Shown here piece by piece: positions 10,000 through 19,791 of a stretch of 64,000 nucleotides of DNA. The stretch is taken from positions 372,001 through 436,000 of the forward strand of contig NZ_RIZG01000001.1 in assembly GCF_003721245.1 (NCBI RefSeq). Reading direction: 5' to 3'. Position 1 is the first letter of the stretch, and the number at the start of each line of letters is the position of its first letter. The position numbers were made by a program, and so were the translations under genes. The notes below the pieces were generated by a model. That model was not told the DNA's origin, ran no database searches, and was given only the letters and a program-made list of their open reading frames with translations. This DNA is from Marinomonas hwangdonensis (GTDB taxonomy: Bacteria; Pseudomonadota; Gammaproteobacteria; Pseudomonadales; Marinomonadaceae).

Positions 10000-10037
10000 T
10001 CACTTCTCCAGCAAGAGTGAGAGTGTTAACTCAATGA

Positions 10038-13000
10038 TTATTGGTGCTGTTGATCGTGAAGCTTACTCACAACACGACGCAAATAATGATTCACTTTATT
10101 GGGTGTGATTTGAGCAAACTCGTCCAATGCCGCTTCAGCTAAGCTTTCTGTGATCTGTTCAGCTTGTTGCTGATTCGCGTGGTCAAGGGCCGCTAGTGAA
10201 ACCAATACCGGCAAGTTGATATCGCGTTCAAAGTGGCTCTGTTTGTCTTGTTGACAAAATTGAATAAAAGCATACAAACCTTCAAATATAAGGCTTTTAT
10301 ACCAGCTAGGGTGAATGTCTGACGTCAAGGTTTCAATTAAGACGGCAAACGTATCTTCACCCGGTGTCATTGAGCTGAGCGCGCGTTTACAATCTAAGAT
10401 CGTATTACTCTGTGGATCACCAAAGACAATGGTATTCACATGGCTTAGGCTTCCCCAAAGTTGCAATAGCATAGATTCAGGCAGTTTAGTGATCATACCC
10501 TGCTCAGAGCGCCAATCAAACCAGTCAACGTCTTTCATCTTACTTTGTGCGTCACTGCTGTTGTGGTAACGCATGGTATTGGTCACGTGAGCAAATTCAT
10601 CGTGTTTCTGTTGCAGTGCTTGCGTTAGCGCCTCATAAAGCTGGCTTGGAGATAGCTGAGCCAAGGTGTCGTAAACGGATTCTTCTTCCTCAGGATCAAA
10701 TTGACGGGCACACAATACGGCAAGATTATGAATCCGAATCGTCCTGATGCCAGAAAAGAATTCAGGATTAACCTTAATGAGCGTCCCTGCAATAGCGATT
10801 AACTCATGACTTATCACAAGACTTGTGGGTGAAGATGACACGCTTTTGAGGTGTTCCAAAATAGCATCTTGGTGCAGTGGCGTACTGATATCCACCTCTG
10901 TCTCTGGATTTTCCCCTATGACTAATAGGCGCTGACGTACGGTAATGTCGGCAATGTAAGTCGCCAAGTCAGTAGACGGCGTTAACAACAAAGAATACAG
11001 CTGTCTTGCACTGCTCCAGTCTTCTAATAACAAAGCTTGATAATAGACACTGCCTAATACTTTAAAGGCGGTTTCAGCGGGTTCCGAATCAGGCATGATT
11101 TCCATCAAGGCACGACGATCTCCCAATGCCATCAAGCAATCAACGGCGTCGCCGAGAGACGGCGTCTGATTTAGCATGTCTAAAAGGCTAGCTGTGTCCG
11201 ACAAGGCAATTTCTGATGAATCGTGTGTACTCGCTTTATCAGACAATGGCCAGAACAGGTCATGAACGGGCAGTTTAATGCCCAGTGAACGATGGCCTAA
11301 TGCACTGATTTTGATGTCGCGTCGATTACCAGATTTAAAGGCATTCTTTGCGGATTGCGGGATAACCCTAAAGTTTTTATGCTCACGCTGCTGTAAGGAG
11401 CGAATAAATTGAAACAGCTCATCGCACCCTTTCATTTCACTGATGGCTTCATCAATGAGAATGGTAAAGACGGCATTGGCTTGGTAATACCAATGTTCAG
11501 CAAGGGTTTTTAGTTCATTGCGAATGTGTGCTTGAAAAAGCGTTGGATCAATTTTGCGATAATCTTTGTTTTCATTCTGGATCCATGACAAACATAAGTA
11601 ACTGTCGTCATTGATGCTGAACGCTTGTGACGTCGCTAAGCTATTAAGCGCACGATCAGGACGCCCTGATAATCCTAGCGCCTCAGATACGCCTAAATAG
11701 CGGTAGGTTTCCACTAGCTGATCCGCGCTGATGGCTTTTAGGGGTTTAATGTCTTCAAGGGTTTGACATAAACAGCCGGCATCCAACAGTTTTTGTTTGA
11801 CCTTATCATTTTGTGCCAAGATCACCATAGAGGTGGTGACCTTGTTGGGTCTATGCTGAATGCGATGCAAGCCGAGGGGGTCAAGGTCATCGGTTTTAAT
11901 CAACTCTTCGTCTAGCATTTTGCCAACTAGGTACAAACTTTGTGCCCACACTAAAGGTAGGTTCTCGTTGGGAAGACGTTTTTGTGATCCAGGGTTTTCT
12001 TTTTCCGCCAAGATATTTTCTTGAGGAACATAGTAGAGCTCAGGTAAAAGCATGTGCCCGTCTTTCTCGACCATTAAAGACTCTAACTTATGACGGTAAA
12101 AGTTGGCACTTTCCCAGTCACGGGCAAATAAACGGTCGATATAGAGATAGGTAAAAAATAGCGGCCACTCTGACTCTATGTGTTCAAAATTGATCAGTTC
12201 ATCGTGTTCATAGTAAATGCGGCTAGGATCTTCTAATTCTGATTGATGACCATCTAATAGAAAACGCTTGCAGCCATACTCGCCACCTAATTTACTGATG
12301 ATTTCTTCACGAGTGCGTTGTGTAAGTTGCTCATCGTTCACCGCAAAGGCAGGGAAACCGATAATGCTGAGAATCGCACTGTCGACTTCTTTTGAACGGG
12401 ATTCTTTTGGCAGCAATGATTGCAGTACAGAGCCAGCTCGGGCAACCGCATCGGCAAAAGAATGCACCACAGCCCATTCTGGGCCATCGTCACCAAACAA
12501 ATTCAATCCATCCATGGCTTCCATGGCGGCTTTTGCCATGCCCACAGAACTGGCGTTTATTTCTGCTTTACCGTTATTGACCTTGTTACCACGCTCCCAA
12601 ATACCGTAATCCGGGGTGCGATAAGTACGAGACACATAGTAGATAAGGTTTTGGATGAAATTAAATTCATCGCGAGAAAAAATGACTTTACTACCGGCTT
12701 TGGTCATTTGGGCCATCATGAGCAAGTAAAAGCTGGTGGCATCAATTTGCAAATGTCCCCATGCATCGTCTGCTACCGCTTCTAAACCCGATTTTGTATC
12801 GTACTTGGCATGCAGCGCGTCTTTGGGATCCAAACTGTGCTTAAACGCTTCGACTTTGTGGGATTGACGCATCATGGCAAACAGTAAGCCCCGCATCATT
12901 TTAATACAGGCAAACTCCAGCTCATGGGTGCGTTTGTCAGGATTTGAAGCACGTTTGTAAGCCAAATAAAGCGCCCAAACCGCTTGAATGCTATAAACGT

Positions 13001-13151
13001 TGTCGCGTACCCAAGCATCGGTGTAATTACCGTGATTATTAATGCTTGTGCTGGCTGGGAATAGGCCAGTAACGGGGTGTTGGCGGGACAAAATAACCGC
13101 TTGGATATGCTGATAAAGAGAATCGAGTTTGTCTTGCGTGTCAGACGCCAT
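10038..13151 (-). CDS. GH15 / phosphorylase-kinase-alpha-like protein
   Basis: A very large protein of 1037 residues. Its N-terminal 450 or so residues match the glycoside hydrolase 15 (glucoamylase-like) fold as found in the alpha and beta subunits of animal phosphorylase kinase: GLFPASTSINNHGNYTDAWV, RDNVYSIQAVWAL, DDAWGHLQIDATSFYLLM and TPDYGIWERGNK. The remaining 550 residues have no motif I recognise and look mainly helical. Whether it hydrolyses glucan or acts as a non-catalytic glycogen-binding regulator cannot be decided here. It is the first gene of an operon with glgB and glgX, which ties it to glycogen turnover. AAAGGATC precedes the ATG. No signal peptide, so it is cytoplasmic. 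Confidence 0.85.
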   Translation of the reverse strand: MASDTQDKLDSLYQHIQAVILSRQHPVTGLFPASTSINNHGNYTDAWVRDNVYSIQAVWALYLAYKRASNPDKRTHELEFACIKMMRGLLFAMMRQSHKVEAFKHSLDPKDALHAKYDTKSGLEAVADDAWGHLQIDATSFYLLMMAQMTKAGSKVIFSRDEFNFIQNLIYYVSRTYRTPDYGIWERGNKVNNGKAEINASSVGMAKAAMEAMDGLNLFGDDGPEWAVVHSFADAVARAGSVLQSLLPKESRSKEVDSAILSIIGFPAFAVNDEQLTQRTREEIISKLGGEYGCKRFLLDGHQSELEDPSRIYYEHDELINFEHIESEWPLFFTYLYIDRLFARDWESANFYRHKLESLMVEKDGHMLLPELYYVPQENILAEKENPGSQKRLPNENLPLVWAQSLYLVGKMLDEELIKTDDLDPLGLHRIQHRPNKVTTSMVILAQNDKVKQKLLDAGCLCQTLEDIKPLKAISADQLVETYRYLGVSEALGLSGRPDRALNSLATSQAFSINDDSYLCLSWIQNENKDYRKIDPTLFQAHIRNELKTLAEHWYYQANAVFTILIDEAISEMKGCDELFQFIRSLQQREHKNFRVIPQSAKNAFKSGNRRDIKISALGHRSLGIKLPVHDLFWPLSDKASTHDSSEIALSDTASLLDMLNQTPSLGDAVDCLMALGDRRALMEIMPDSEPAETAFKVLGSVYYQALLLEDWSSARQLYSLLLTPSTDLATYIADITVRQRLLVIGENPETEVDISTPLHQDAILEHLKSVSSSPTSLVISHELIAIAGTLIKVNPEFFSGIRTIRIHNLAVLCARQFDPEEEESVYDTLAQLSPSQLYEALTQALQQKHDEFAHVTNTMRYHNSSDAQSKMKDVDWFDWRSEQGMITKLPESMLLQLWGSLSHVNTIVFGDPQSNTILDCKRALSSMTPGEDTFAVLIETLTSDIHPSWYKSLIFEGLYAFIQFCQQDKQSHFERDINLPVLVSLAALDHANQQQAEQITESLAEAALDEFAQITPNKVNHYLRRVVSKLHDQQHQ

Positions 13152-13421
13152 GGTTGATCCTTTAGAAAACGCAATGAGTTGTAGAGCGGGCTGAACAATA
13201 CGTCAATCTATAAAATGACAGGTATTCGTTCAAATAAAACCACTATACCCAAACATAGAGGGACTCACCAAGAAGTAAAAGAGAGAAAGTTTCTTCTTTT
13301 TAACTTAATTTTCTAAAATCGGTTAATTGCCGCCAATCCTGAGCTTTAAGCGGACGTTAAGAAGGAATAGCAAGTTTGTTAAGTGAATTTTTACGTTTAA
13401 CGTTGCTTAATTTTGCCACGG

Positions 13422-15032
13422 TTACGTGCTGAACTGATGAACCAGCTGGCGCAGTTGGCGAGCACAGGTTTGTAAGTTCTTAACAGAAGTTTCAATGTCA
13501 GTGGAGTTGTGGCTTGTTTTCTCACTGATGTCAGCAATATTTTGTAAGGTGTGATGGACCGTTTTAGAGGAAGTATGCTGGCGTTCAGCGGCCTCACTAA
13601 TATTGCGGTTAAGTTGTGAGATAGACAGGACGCCATTGGCGATTTCAGAAAATGTGACACCCGCTTCATCGGTTTGCTCGGCGCCGACATTGGCGGTATT
13701 TCGAGCGGATTCCATGACATTCACTGTGGTTACTGTTTGTTGTGTTAATTGATCAATCAAGCCGCCAATTTCAGTCGCGGCAAGTTGCGAACGCTTGGCT
13801 AGCTGTCGTACTTCGTCAGCGACTACAGCAAAGCCTCGACCTTGCTCTCCTGCTCTGGCGGCTTCTATCGCCGCATTGAGAGCCAGCAAGTTGGTTTGGT
13901 CTGCGACCTCCGAAATAATGCTTAACCGTGCGTTTATGTGAGTAACGTCTTCTTGTAGGGTTTGAATTTGCTGTGCGGCATCACCCACTTCAAGAGACAA
14001 TTGTTGGATATCTTGATTGGCTTTGTTCATTACACCAAGGCCTTGTTTGGAGTGTTGGCCAAGCTGCTGAGTGGTGGTGTTGGCTTGTTGGGCAATGGCC
14101 AAGGTGTCTTCCACAGAGGCCATAACGCTTTGCATCAGACTTGCCGCTTCGCTGATATTAGACAGTTGTTTAGTCACACCCTTCGAGGTTTGTTTGGTCG
14201 ACTGTGTGGTTTGTTCGACAATACTGTCTAGTGTTTCACTAGAATGAGCCACATTGCGAACAATCGACTGAAAGTCATTCATCATGCTGTTAAAGGCTTG
14301 CGCCATGGCGCCCATTTCATCTTTTCCTTTAAAATCAACACGTTGAGTCAAATTGCCAGAGTGTTGAACGGATGTCATTGTGGTACACAGTGCGGTGACT
14401 CGATGCGTCACAAGATGAATAATATATAAGGCCGTTCCACCCACAACGAGCGTTAAAATGCACACGAGTATGGCGTAATCTATCAATGCAGTAAGGAAAA
14501 ATTGAATCACTTCGTCCATCGACGCGGTCGCCACCAGGGTGAGGTTCCAAGGTGAAAAGGTGGTAGCACTGGCTATCATGCTGTGCTCCGAACCGTCTTT
14601 GTCGAGGTAGTTAAAGTCTAACCTATGATGGTTTTTTGTCGTCTCGGCTATTGAACGTAAGGCTGATGATAGGGCGCTTGGGATATTTTGGTTTGGGTAA
14701 TGGGCCGGTGCATTTAATAATGTGAGTGGCTTTTGACTGATCACCCAAATACTTTGTTGATCACCGTATTTGAAGTCTGCCAATAAGGACAGTGCCTCTT
14801 GTTTAGCTTGCTCTTGGGTCAGCCCCCCCGACGTCTGCTTTTTATAAGCGGTATTAAGGACAGAGGTGGCGATGTCTAAAATGTCATGAGTTCGATCTTT
14901 TCTGGCTTCTACATGGCTGTTGAATAAAGACGTCAATGACAGAAGAATCAGTGCCGTTGTGCCCATGGACATTAAGCCAATAATTGCCCACAGCTTGTAA
15001 CGAACTTTTATATCATTTATGCGATCCAGCAT
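13422..15032 (-). CDS. Methyl-accepting chemotaxis protein with single Cache domain
   Basis: A chemoreceptor of 536 residues. TM1 lies at about 13-33 ([20 protein letters not shown]). A periplasmic sCache_2-type domain follows (about 35-185), including [20 protein letters not shown] and [19 protein letters not shown]2 is at about 190-212, then HAMP and the signalling domain with [19 protein letters not shown]. sCache_2 domains usually bind small carboxylates or similar ligands; the ligand here is not known. The C-terminus ends in [10 protein letters not shown] with no CheR-tethering pentapeptide. Its gene lies upstream of the glycogen operon on the same strand, but the 270-base gap argues for separate transcription. 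No sigma-28 match was found in the 229 bases upstream. Confidence 0.93.
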   Translation of the reverse strand: MLDRINDIKVRYKLWAIIGLMSMGTTALILLSLTSLFNSHVEARKDRTHDILDIATSVLNTAYKKQTSGGLTQEQAKQEALSLLADFKYGDQQSIWVISQKPLTLLNAPAHYPNQNIPSALSSALRSIAETTKNHHRLDFNYLDKDGSEHSMIASATTFSPWNLTLVATASMDEVIQFFLTALIDYAILVCILTLVVGGTALYIIHLVTHRVTALCTTMTSVQHSGNLTQRVDFKGKDEMGAMAQAFNSMMNDFQSIVRNVAHSSETLDSIVEQTTQSTKQTSKGVTKQLSNISEAASLMQSVMASVEDTLAIAQQANTTTQQLGQHSKQGLGVMNKANQDIQQLSLEVGDAAQQIQTLQEDVTHINARLSIISEVADQTNLLALNAAIEAARAGEQGRGFAVVADEVRQLAKRSQLAATEIGGLIDQLTQQTVTTVNVMESARNTANVGAEQTDEAGVTFSEIANGVLSISQLNRNISEAAERQHTSSKTVHHTLQNIADISEKTSHNSTDIETSVKNLQTCARQLRQLVHQFST

Positions 15033-15261
15033 CTCGCCTCCGTCAGCTTGAAAGTGTGTTGTCAGCGTTAAACAAAAACCAAGAAAAATCTACCCGGCGC
15101 TAAGAAGGATTTAGAGTAAAGGCTTTTTTACATCTTGCCTAGCACGAAGCCGTGCGTTAGGTCATTATAATGGTCGATATTGGTGATTACGGCAATTAAG
15201 AGATCGCCTAAACCAAAAAATAGGGTTTTAAAAAACGTACTGGCAAAATGAAGAGGGTGAT

Positions 15262-15699
15262 TTGTTAAGCTATTTTATGGTTTTTTCGGTGGCTTTTTTG
15301 TCTGCCACCATTTTGCCTTTAGGATCAGAGGGTGTCTTGCTTTACTACGCAAACAACACCACCTTGTCTGTCTTTCTGTTATGGCTTTTCGCCAGTGTTG
15401 GCAATACGTTGGGTGGATTGACTAACTGGTTTCTAGGAATATATTTGGTCAGGTTTGAAGACAGAAAATGGTTTCCGATTAAGCCCAAATCGAGACAAAA
15501 AGCGGAGCGCTTTTTTAATCGTTACGGCGTCTGGAGCTTGCTGTTTACCTGGTTACCTGTGGTAGGAGATGGGATTGCCTTAGTGGCTGGCGTGTTACGA
15601 ACCCCACTTTGGTATTTTTTACCGTTAGTTTTTATTGGTAAAGCCGCTCGATATGCCTTAATTTTATGGGGACTTCACCAAGTAATGGCGTTCATGTGA
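15262..15699 (+). CDS. YqaA-like small membrane protein (VTT/DedA family)
   Basis: A 145-residue integral membrane protein of the YqaA branch of the SNARE-associated/DedA family. Four to five hydrophobic helices are visible. The family signatures are the N-terminal FLSATILPLGSEGVLLYYA, the glycine-rich NTLGGLTNWFLG, and the basic segment KPKSRQKAERFFNRYG followed by WLPVVGDGIALVAGVLR. DedA proteins are linked to membrane homeostasis and proton-dependent lipid-carrier recycling; the function of the short YqaA type is not established. The start is a TTG 4 bases after AGAGGG; an ATG five codons downstream is the alternative. The next gene, a lipoprotein, starts 64 bases later. Confidence 0.85.
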   Translation: MLSYFMVFSVAFLSATILPLGSEGVLLYYANNTTLSVFLLWLFASVGNTLGGLTNWFLGIYLVRFEDRKWFPIKPKSRQKAERFFNRYGVWSLLFTWLPVVGDGIALVAGVLRTPLWYFLPLVFIGKAARYALILWGLHQVMAFM

Positions 15700-15763
15700 A
15701 AAATGAAAAAGCGAACACACAGATTATTGAATAGATAAATTGATAATGAACAGGGAGACAGTA

Positions 15764-16495
15764 ATGAAGAAAATGTCAAAGACACTGCTGGTCATCATGA
15801 TGGGGGCGTCGTTAGGAGCCTGTTCATCTATGGATGGCAAAAACACCTTTATGACCTACGCTGACTTACAAGACTTGGTGCAGGCACATGAAAGTCAATG
15901 GCAAGCCGTACAGCCGAAATTAGACAGGTTGGATGAACTGGAAGCGCAAGTGGCCGCATTGACTCAAGGAGAGAGCGTGTCGTCGACAAGCGAAGTGCCG
16001 GATAATGACAATGGGGACGGTGTATTTAACAGTGACAGCGTCGCCGCGATTAACGTCGCGCCTGCTGTGATGTCGTCTTCAAATAGTCAGATGGTTGAAT
16101 CCAATGTAATGTCTGAAGGAAATCTGACATCTGAAGAGAAGTTGGTATCGGAAGAAAATGTTGTCATGAACAGAGCTGCTCCTCCAGTTGTCAGTGCTCC
16201 GCTTGCGACTACGGCGCCAGCAAGCGTGCAACCATCGCGATTTGGCGTGCAGTTGGCGGCTTACGGGATTCGTGAAGAAGCTCTGCGTGGCTGGCGAGTG
16301 TTGCGTGACGCCCATCCTGATGCCTTTGTTGGGTTAGAGCCATTGCTGAATGAAAAAGAAGTGAATGGGCGCAGTATGTATCAGTTAAAAGTCGGCCCGT
16401 TTTTGAATAGAACATTCAGTGCGGATTTTTGTAACATGCTCAAGGGGAAAGGACAGGATTGCTTGCTAACCCAATATAATGGGCAAGCCCTGTAA
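15764..16495 (+). CDS. SPOR-domain lipoprotein
   Basis: A predicted outer-membrane or periplasmic lipoprotein of 243 residues. The signal sequence MKKMSKTLLVIMMGASLGAC ends in a lipobox, LGAC, with Cys20 as the lipidated residue. A short coiled-coil-like stretch follows (about 40-65), then a low-complexity Ser/Val/Glu/Asn-rich linker (about 68-155). The C-terminal SPOR fold (about 160-235) contains RFGVQLAAYGIREEALRGWR and YQLKVGPFLNR. SPOR domains bind denuded peptidoglycan glycans, often at the division septum. The frame opens at a TTG (15740), but AGGGAG six bases before the ATG at 15764 and the start of the signal peptide fix the real start. Confidence 0.88.
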   Translation: MKKMSKTLLVIMMGASLGACSSMDGKNTFMTYADLQDLVQAHESQWQAVQPKLDRLDELEAQVAALTQGESVSSTSEVPDNDNGDGVFNSDSVAAINVAPAVMSSSNSQMVESNVMSEGNLTSEEKLVSEENVVMNRAAPPVVSAPLATTAPASVQPSRFGVQLAAYGIREEALRGWRVLRDAHPDAFVGLEPLLNEKEVNGRSMYQLKVGPFLNRTFSADFCNMLKGKGQDCLLTQYNGQAL

Positions 16496-16553
16496 GTCAT
16501 TTTAAGAAAACAAAGCATCCAGTAAAATGACTGCAAACCTATAGAAAGAACCT

Positions 16554-16593
16554 AAAAAAGCACGCTTGGCTAAAACGCAAAGCGTGCTTTTTT
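16554..16593. terminator. Bidirectional terminator between convergent genes
   Basis: A perfect 14-bp stem (AAAAAAGCACGCTT at 16554-16567 pairing with 16580-16593) with a 12-base loop. It is flanked by A and T runs so that it can work for both the SPOR lipoprotein (+) and the YdgA-like gene (-). Confidence 0.9.
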
Positions 16594-16601
16594 ATTGCGT
16601 G

Positions 16602-17954
16602 TTACATCAAAGGGAACACGGTGCCATAAACGTCAACTTGACCGTTTTCCAGTACAGCTTGCGTTTCGGCTTGTCCATCGACAAATCGGATAAAACCCTG
16701 TTGAACGAAAGGTTGAATCATCATGCGTGCCCGCTCTTTTACACGGGGAGCGGACGCGGATACTCCTGTTTGGTTGGCAATAAAACGTTCGACCAGATTG
16801 TTCAGTAAAGCCGCATCAACTTTAATATTGGCTTTAGCAACCGTGTGATAAAGCCAATATTCTGGCGTAAGCAGTGCATTTAACGTAGGGTTTTCCATTC
16901 CAACAATAGCGCTGGTGACACTCGCTGATACTCGACCTTGAGGAAAGGTTGCGCGTATTTCTGTGATGTTGAACTCAGGATTTTCACTTAACAATGTGTC
17001 TATGTTCTCTTGAATGAAAATCAAGAGAGGGTCGTACAAATCATGGTTAAGAGTATTCTGTGCGAGCATATCCTCAGTAAAGGCTTTGTAATCAAGGAAG
17101 AAGCGGTTGCTCAAACGGTTTAGTTCGGTAACGACAGCAAGGTCGGATACGGTTATGTCTTGGTGTGTAACCGCGTCTGCGAAATAACCAATACCAATAT
17201 TGCCCAGCGCCGTCTTTTGATCAAACGCAGTACTCAGCGCGACTTTTAAGCCGGATAACTTGGTACGGTCATTCACTTCCAGTGCATTGAGAGTAAATGT
17301 CATCTCACTGCCATAAAAACCGCCTTGCAGAAGGGTCTCTATTCCTGCGTCTAAGTCGATAGAAACACCAAAATCCTCGGCCTTAATCGTGGTGTATCCA
17401 TTACTTAATTGTGTATCTTCTGCTACCCCTTGATAGCGAATGGTGTCAGAGGTGATTTCTCCTTGACCTGAGTAACCACGAAACGTCAACTCGTTATCAA
17501 GACTGCGCAGTTCTGGAATAACGTCCATCAGCTTAAGGTTGCCAATGGTGTCTCCCATGATAGAAAGCCGGTAAAAGTCCTGTTGTTCGTCCCAACTAAG
17601 TGTGTTGCGTAGCGTTGGCGCAGCCACACTGACTTGCGTGTTAAATAGCCCAAACATGCCTTGATCTGCAAACAGGATTGGCCCAAATTGAGAATCTAAT
17701 TCAAGCTCAAGTTGTAAGGTATCTTCTTGTGTTGGATAACCAAACTGCGCCATGTCTAAGGTTAATAAAAGGGTGTTATTTGAGCCAAACCAGCGTGTTT
17801 GTGTCGCGACAAGCTCGGCAGAGTAACCAGGCGCGTTATTGATATTGGCCACTATGTCTGACAGCGCATCTTGGTGTTGAGGTGCTATGAATTTTGGTGC
17901 CGCTATTAAAGCGGCAACCGGAACAAGAGCAAGGGCAAAGAGTGCTTTTTTCAA
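16602..17954 (-). CDS. YdgA-like (DUF945) exported protein
   Basis: A protein of 450 residues with an N-terminal hydrophobic signal or anchor, MKKALFALALVPVAALIAAP. The rest is a beta-rich domain of the DUF945/YdgA family: ISADLDAG-like repeats such as LGNIGIGYFADAVTHQD, FILDYKA-type stretches, and a conserved C-terminal part with LNNLVERFIANQ and FVQQGFIRFVDGQAETQAVL. The family is found in the periplasm or inner membrane of gammaproteobacteria and its biochemical role is not settled. The start codon is TTG, 7 bases after AAGGA; no ATG is better placed. It converges with the SPOR lipoprotein and shares its terminator. Confidence 0.85.
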   Translation of the reverse strand: MKKALFALALVPVAALIAAPKFIAPQHQDALSDIVANINNAPGYSAELVATQTRWFGSNNTLLLTLDMAQFGYPTQEDTLQLELELDSQFGPILFADQGMFGLFNTQVSVAAPTLRNTLSWDEQQDFYRLSIMGDTIGNLKLMDVIPELRSLDNELTFRGYSGQGEITSDTIRYQGVAEDTQLSNGYTTIKAEDFGVSIDLDAGIETLLQGGFYGSEMTFTLNALEVNDRTKLSGLKVALSTAFDQKTALGNIGIGYFADAVTHQDITVSDLAVVTELNRLSNRFFLDYKAFTEDMLAQNTLNHDLYDPLLIFIQENIDTLLSENPEFNITEIRATFPQGRVSASVTSAIVGMENPTLNALLTPEYWLYHTVAKANIKVDAALLNNLVERFIANQTGVSASAPRVKERARMMIQPFVQQGFIRFVDGQAETQAVLENGQVDVYGTVFPLM

Positions 17955-18007
17955 TGGAAATTCCTTTTCTTTTTGAGTGAATTAAATCGAAATATTGATT
18001 GGTTTGC

Positions 18008-19621
18008 TTAGGCCATATGATGCTTGTTTAAGCTTAACGCCATGGCTTCAGCGATCTTAATGCCATCAATCGCAGCAGACATAATGCCGCCTGCGTAGCC
18101 TGCACCTTCTCCGGCTGGATACAAGCCTTTGGTGTTGATGCTTTCTAGGCTGTCATCATCGCGTTTGATGTTGATGGGGGCTGACGTACGTGTCTCCACA
18201 CCCGTTAATAAAGCGTCATCAAAGGCAAACCCTCTGATTTTCTTGTTAAACGCAGGAATGGCTTCGCGAATCGCCTCGATACAAAAATCGGGCAAGGCAT
18301 CGGCCAAATTCGTCAACTTGATACCCGGTTTAAAAGAAGGCTCTACGGTGCCGAGCTTTTCGGGTGTTTCATTACGCAAAAACGCACCGACCGTTTGCGC
18401 TGGCGCATCGTAGTTACTGCCACCCAACTCGTAGGCAAGACTTTCTAGTTTACGCTGGAATTCAATACCTGCCAGTGGACCGCCAGGGTAATCGGACGGA
18501 TCAATACCTACCACGATGGCGCTGTTGGCATTACGCTCATTACGAGAATACTGGCTCATACCATTGGTCACCACACGGTGTTCTTCCGATGTGGCGGCCA
18601 CCACTGTGCCACCTGGACACATACAGAAGCTGTAAACCGAACGACCATTTTTACAATGGTGAACCAGTTTGTAATCGGCCGCCCCTAAAATTTCGTTGCC
18701 GGCATTTTGGCCAAAGCGCGCTTTGTCGATAGCCGATTGTTCGTGTTCGATACGGAAGCCCACCGAGAAAGGTTTGGCTTCGATATAAACGCCCTTGTTG
18801 AGTAGCATCTCGAAGGTGTCACGCGCACTGTGGCCAATGGCGATAGCAATGTGTTTTGAATAGAGTTTTTCACCGTCAGCCAGTGTCACTCCCGTGATCT
18901 GGCCGTCCTCAATGTGCAGATCGTCAACACGGCAGCTAAAACGAATTTCGCCGCCTAGCTCAATAATTTGCGCGCGCATTTTTTCGACCATGGCAACCAG
19001 TTTAAAGGTACCAATGTGCGGCTTACTAACGTACAAGATTTCGTCTGGTGCGCCTGCTGCAACAAATTCATTCAGCACTTTGCGGCTGTATTGTTTTGGG
19101 TCTTTGACTTGGCTATAAAGCTTACCGTCAGAAAAAGTCCCCGCGCCACCTTCACCAAATTGCACGTTGGATTCTGTGTTGAGGACTTTTTTGCGCCAGA
19201 AACCAAAGGTGTCCTTGGTGCGTTCACGTACTTCTTTACCACGCTCAAGCACGATGGGCTTGTAGCCCATTTGTGCCAATACCAAGGCCGTCAATAAACC
19301 ACAGGGACCAAAGCCAATAATAATAGGGCGTTCAGCCAGGTTAGCAGGTGCCTGCGCCACAGGGTAATAGCCCAAATCAGGAGCGACTTTAACCAGTTGA
19401 TGGTCTGCAAATTGGCTCAGCAACTGCTCGTTACAGGTGGTTTCAACATCCAGGGTATAAATCAACATAATGTTGGTTTTCTGGCGGGCATCATAACCAC
19501 GACGAAATACATTGAATTGCACAAGCTGATCGGCCGAAATGTCAAGCATGGTCAGAATGGCATTTTCGAGTGCATTGGCGTCGTGATCTAAGGGAAGTTG
19601 GATATTGGACAGTCGTATCAT
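18008..19621 (-). CDS. NAD(P)/FAD-dependent oxidoreductase (COG2509 type)
   Basis: A flavoprotein of 537 residues. After an N-terminal domain of about 95 residues comes the dinucleotide-binding motif IIIGFGPCGLLTALVLAQMG, then ERGKEVRERTKDTFGFWRKK. The glycine-rich VQFGEGGAGTFSDGKL and the C-terminal FAD motif GLYPAGEGAGYAGGIMSAA are hallmarks of this uncharacterised dehydrogenase group. Cys residues in YSFCMCPGGTVVAA are also conserved in it. The substrate is unknown. The frame opens at TTG 19630, but ATG 19621 is preferred; no strong ribosome site is visible for either. Convergent or co-directional partners are not evident; the dioxygenase at 19792 is divergent. Confidence 0.9.
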   Translation of the reverse strand: MIRLSNIQLPLDHDANALENAILTMLDISADQLVQFNVFRRGYDARQKTNIMLIYTLDVETTCNEQLLSQFADHQLVKVAPDLGYYPVAQAPANLAERPIIIGFGPCGLLTALVLAQMGYKPIVLERGKEVRERTKDTFGFWRKKVLNTESNVQFGEGGAGTFSDGKLYSQVKDPKQYSRKVLNEFVAAGAPDEILYVSKPHIGTFKLVAMVEKMRAQIIELGGEIRFSCRVDDLHIEDGQITGVTLADGEKLYSKHIAIAIGHSARDTFEMLLNKGVYIEAKPFSVGFRIEHEQSAIDKARFGQNAGNEILGAADYKLVHHCKNGRSVYSFCMCPGGTVVAATSEEHRVVTNGMSQYSRNERNANSAIVVGIDPSDYPGGPLAGIEFQRKLESLAYELGGSNYDAPAQTVGAFLRNETPEKLGTVEPSFKPGIKLTNLADALPDFCIEAIREAIPAFNKKIRGFAFDDALLTGVETRTSAPINIKRDDDSLESINTKGLYPAGEGAGYAGGIMSAAIDGIKIAEAMALSLNKHHMA

Positions 19622-19791
19622 AGGAATCAATAGTTAGAATGCTGGGTCAAGAGTGATTTAGCGAGCATAGTACGATATTTTAGCTGAAAAAGCTGGTAAA
19701 ACTTGTTTTATCGACAGGGCTGATGGTGAATTTTTTTACTGTATCGGCGACTTTTGGTCTTATTCAAATAACGAAGAGAAGGTGGTTCATT

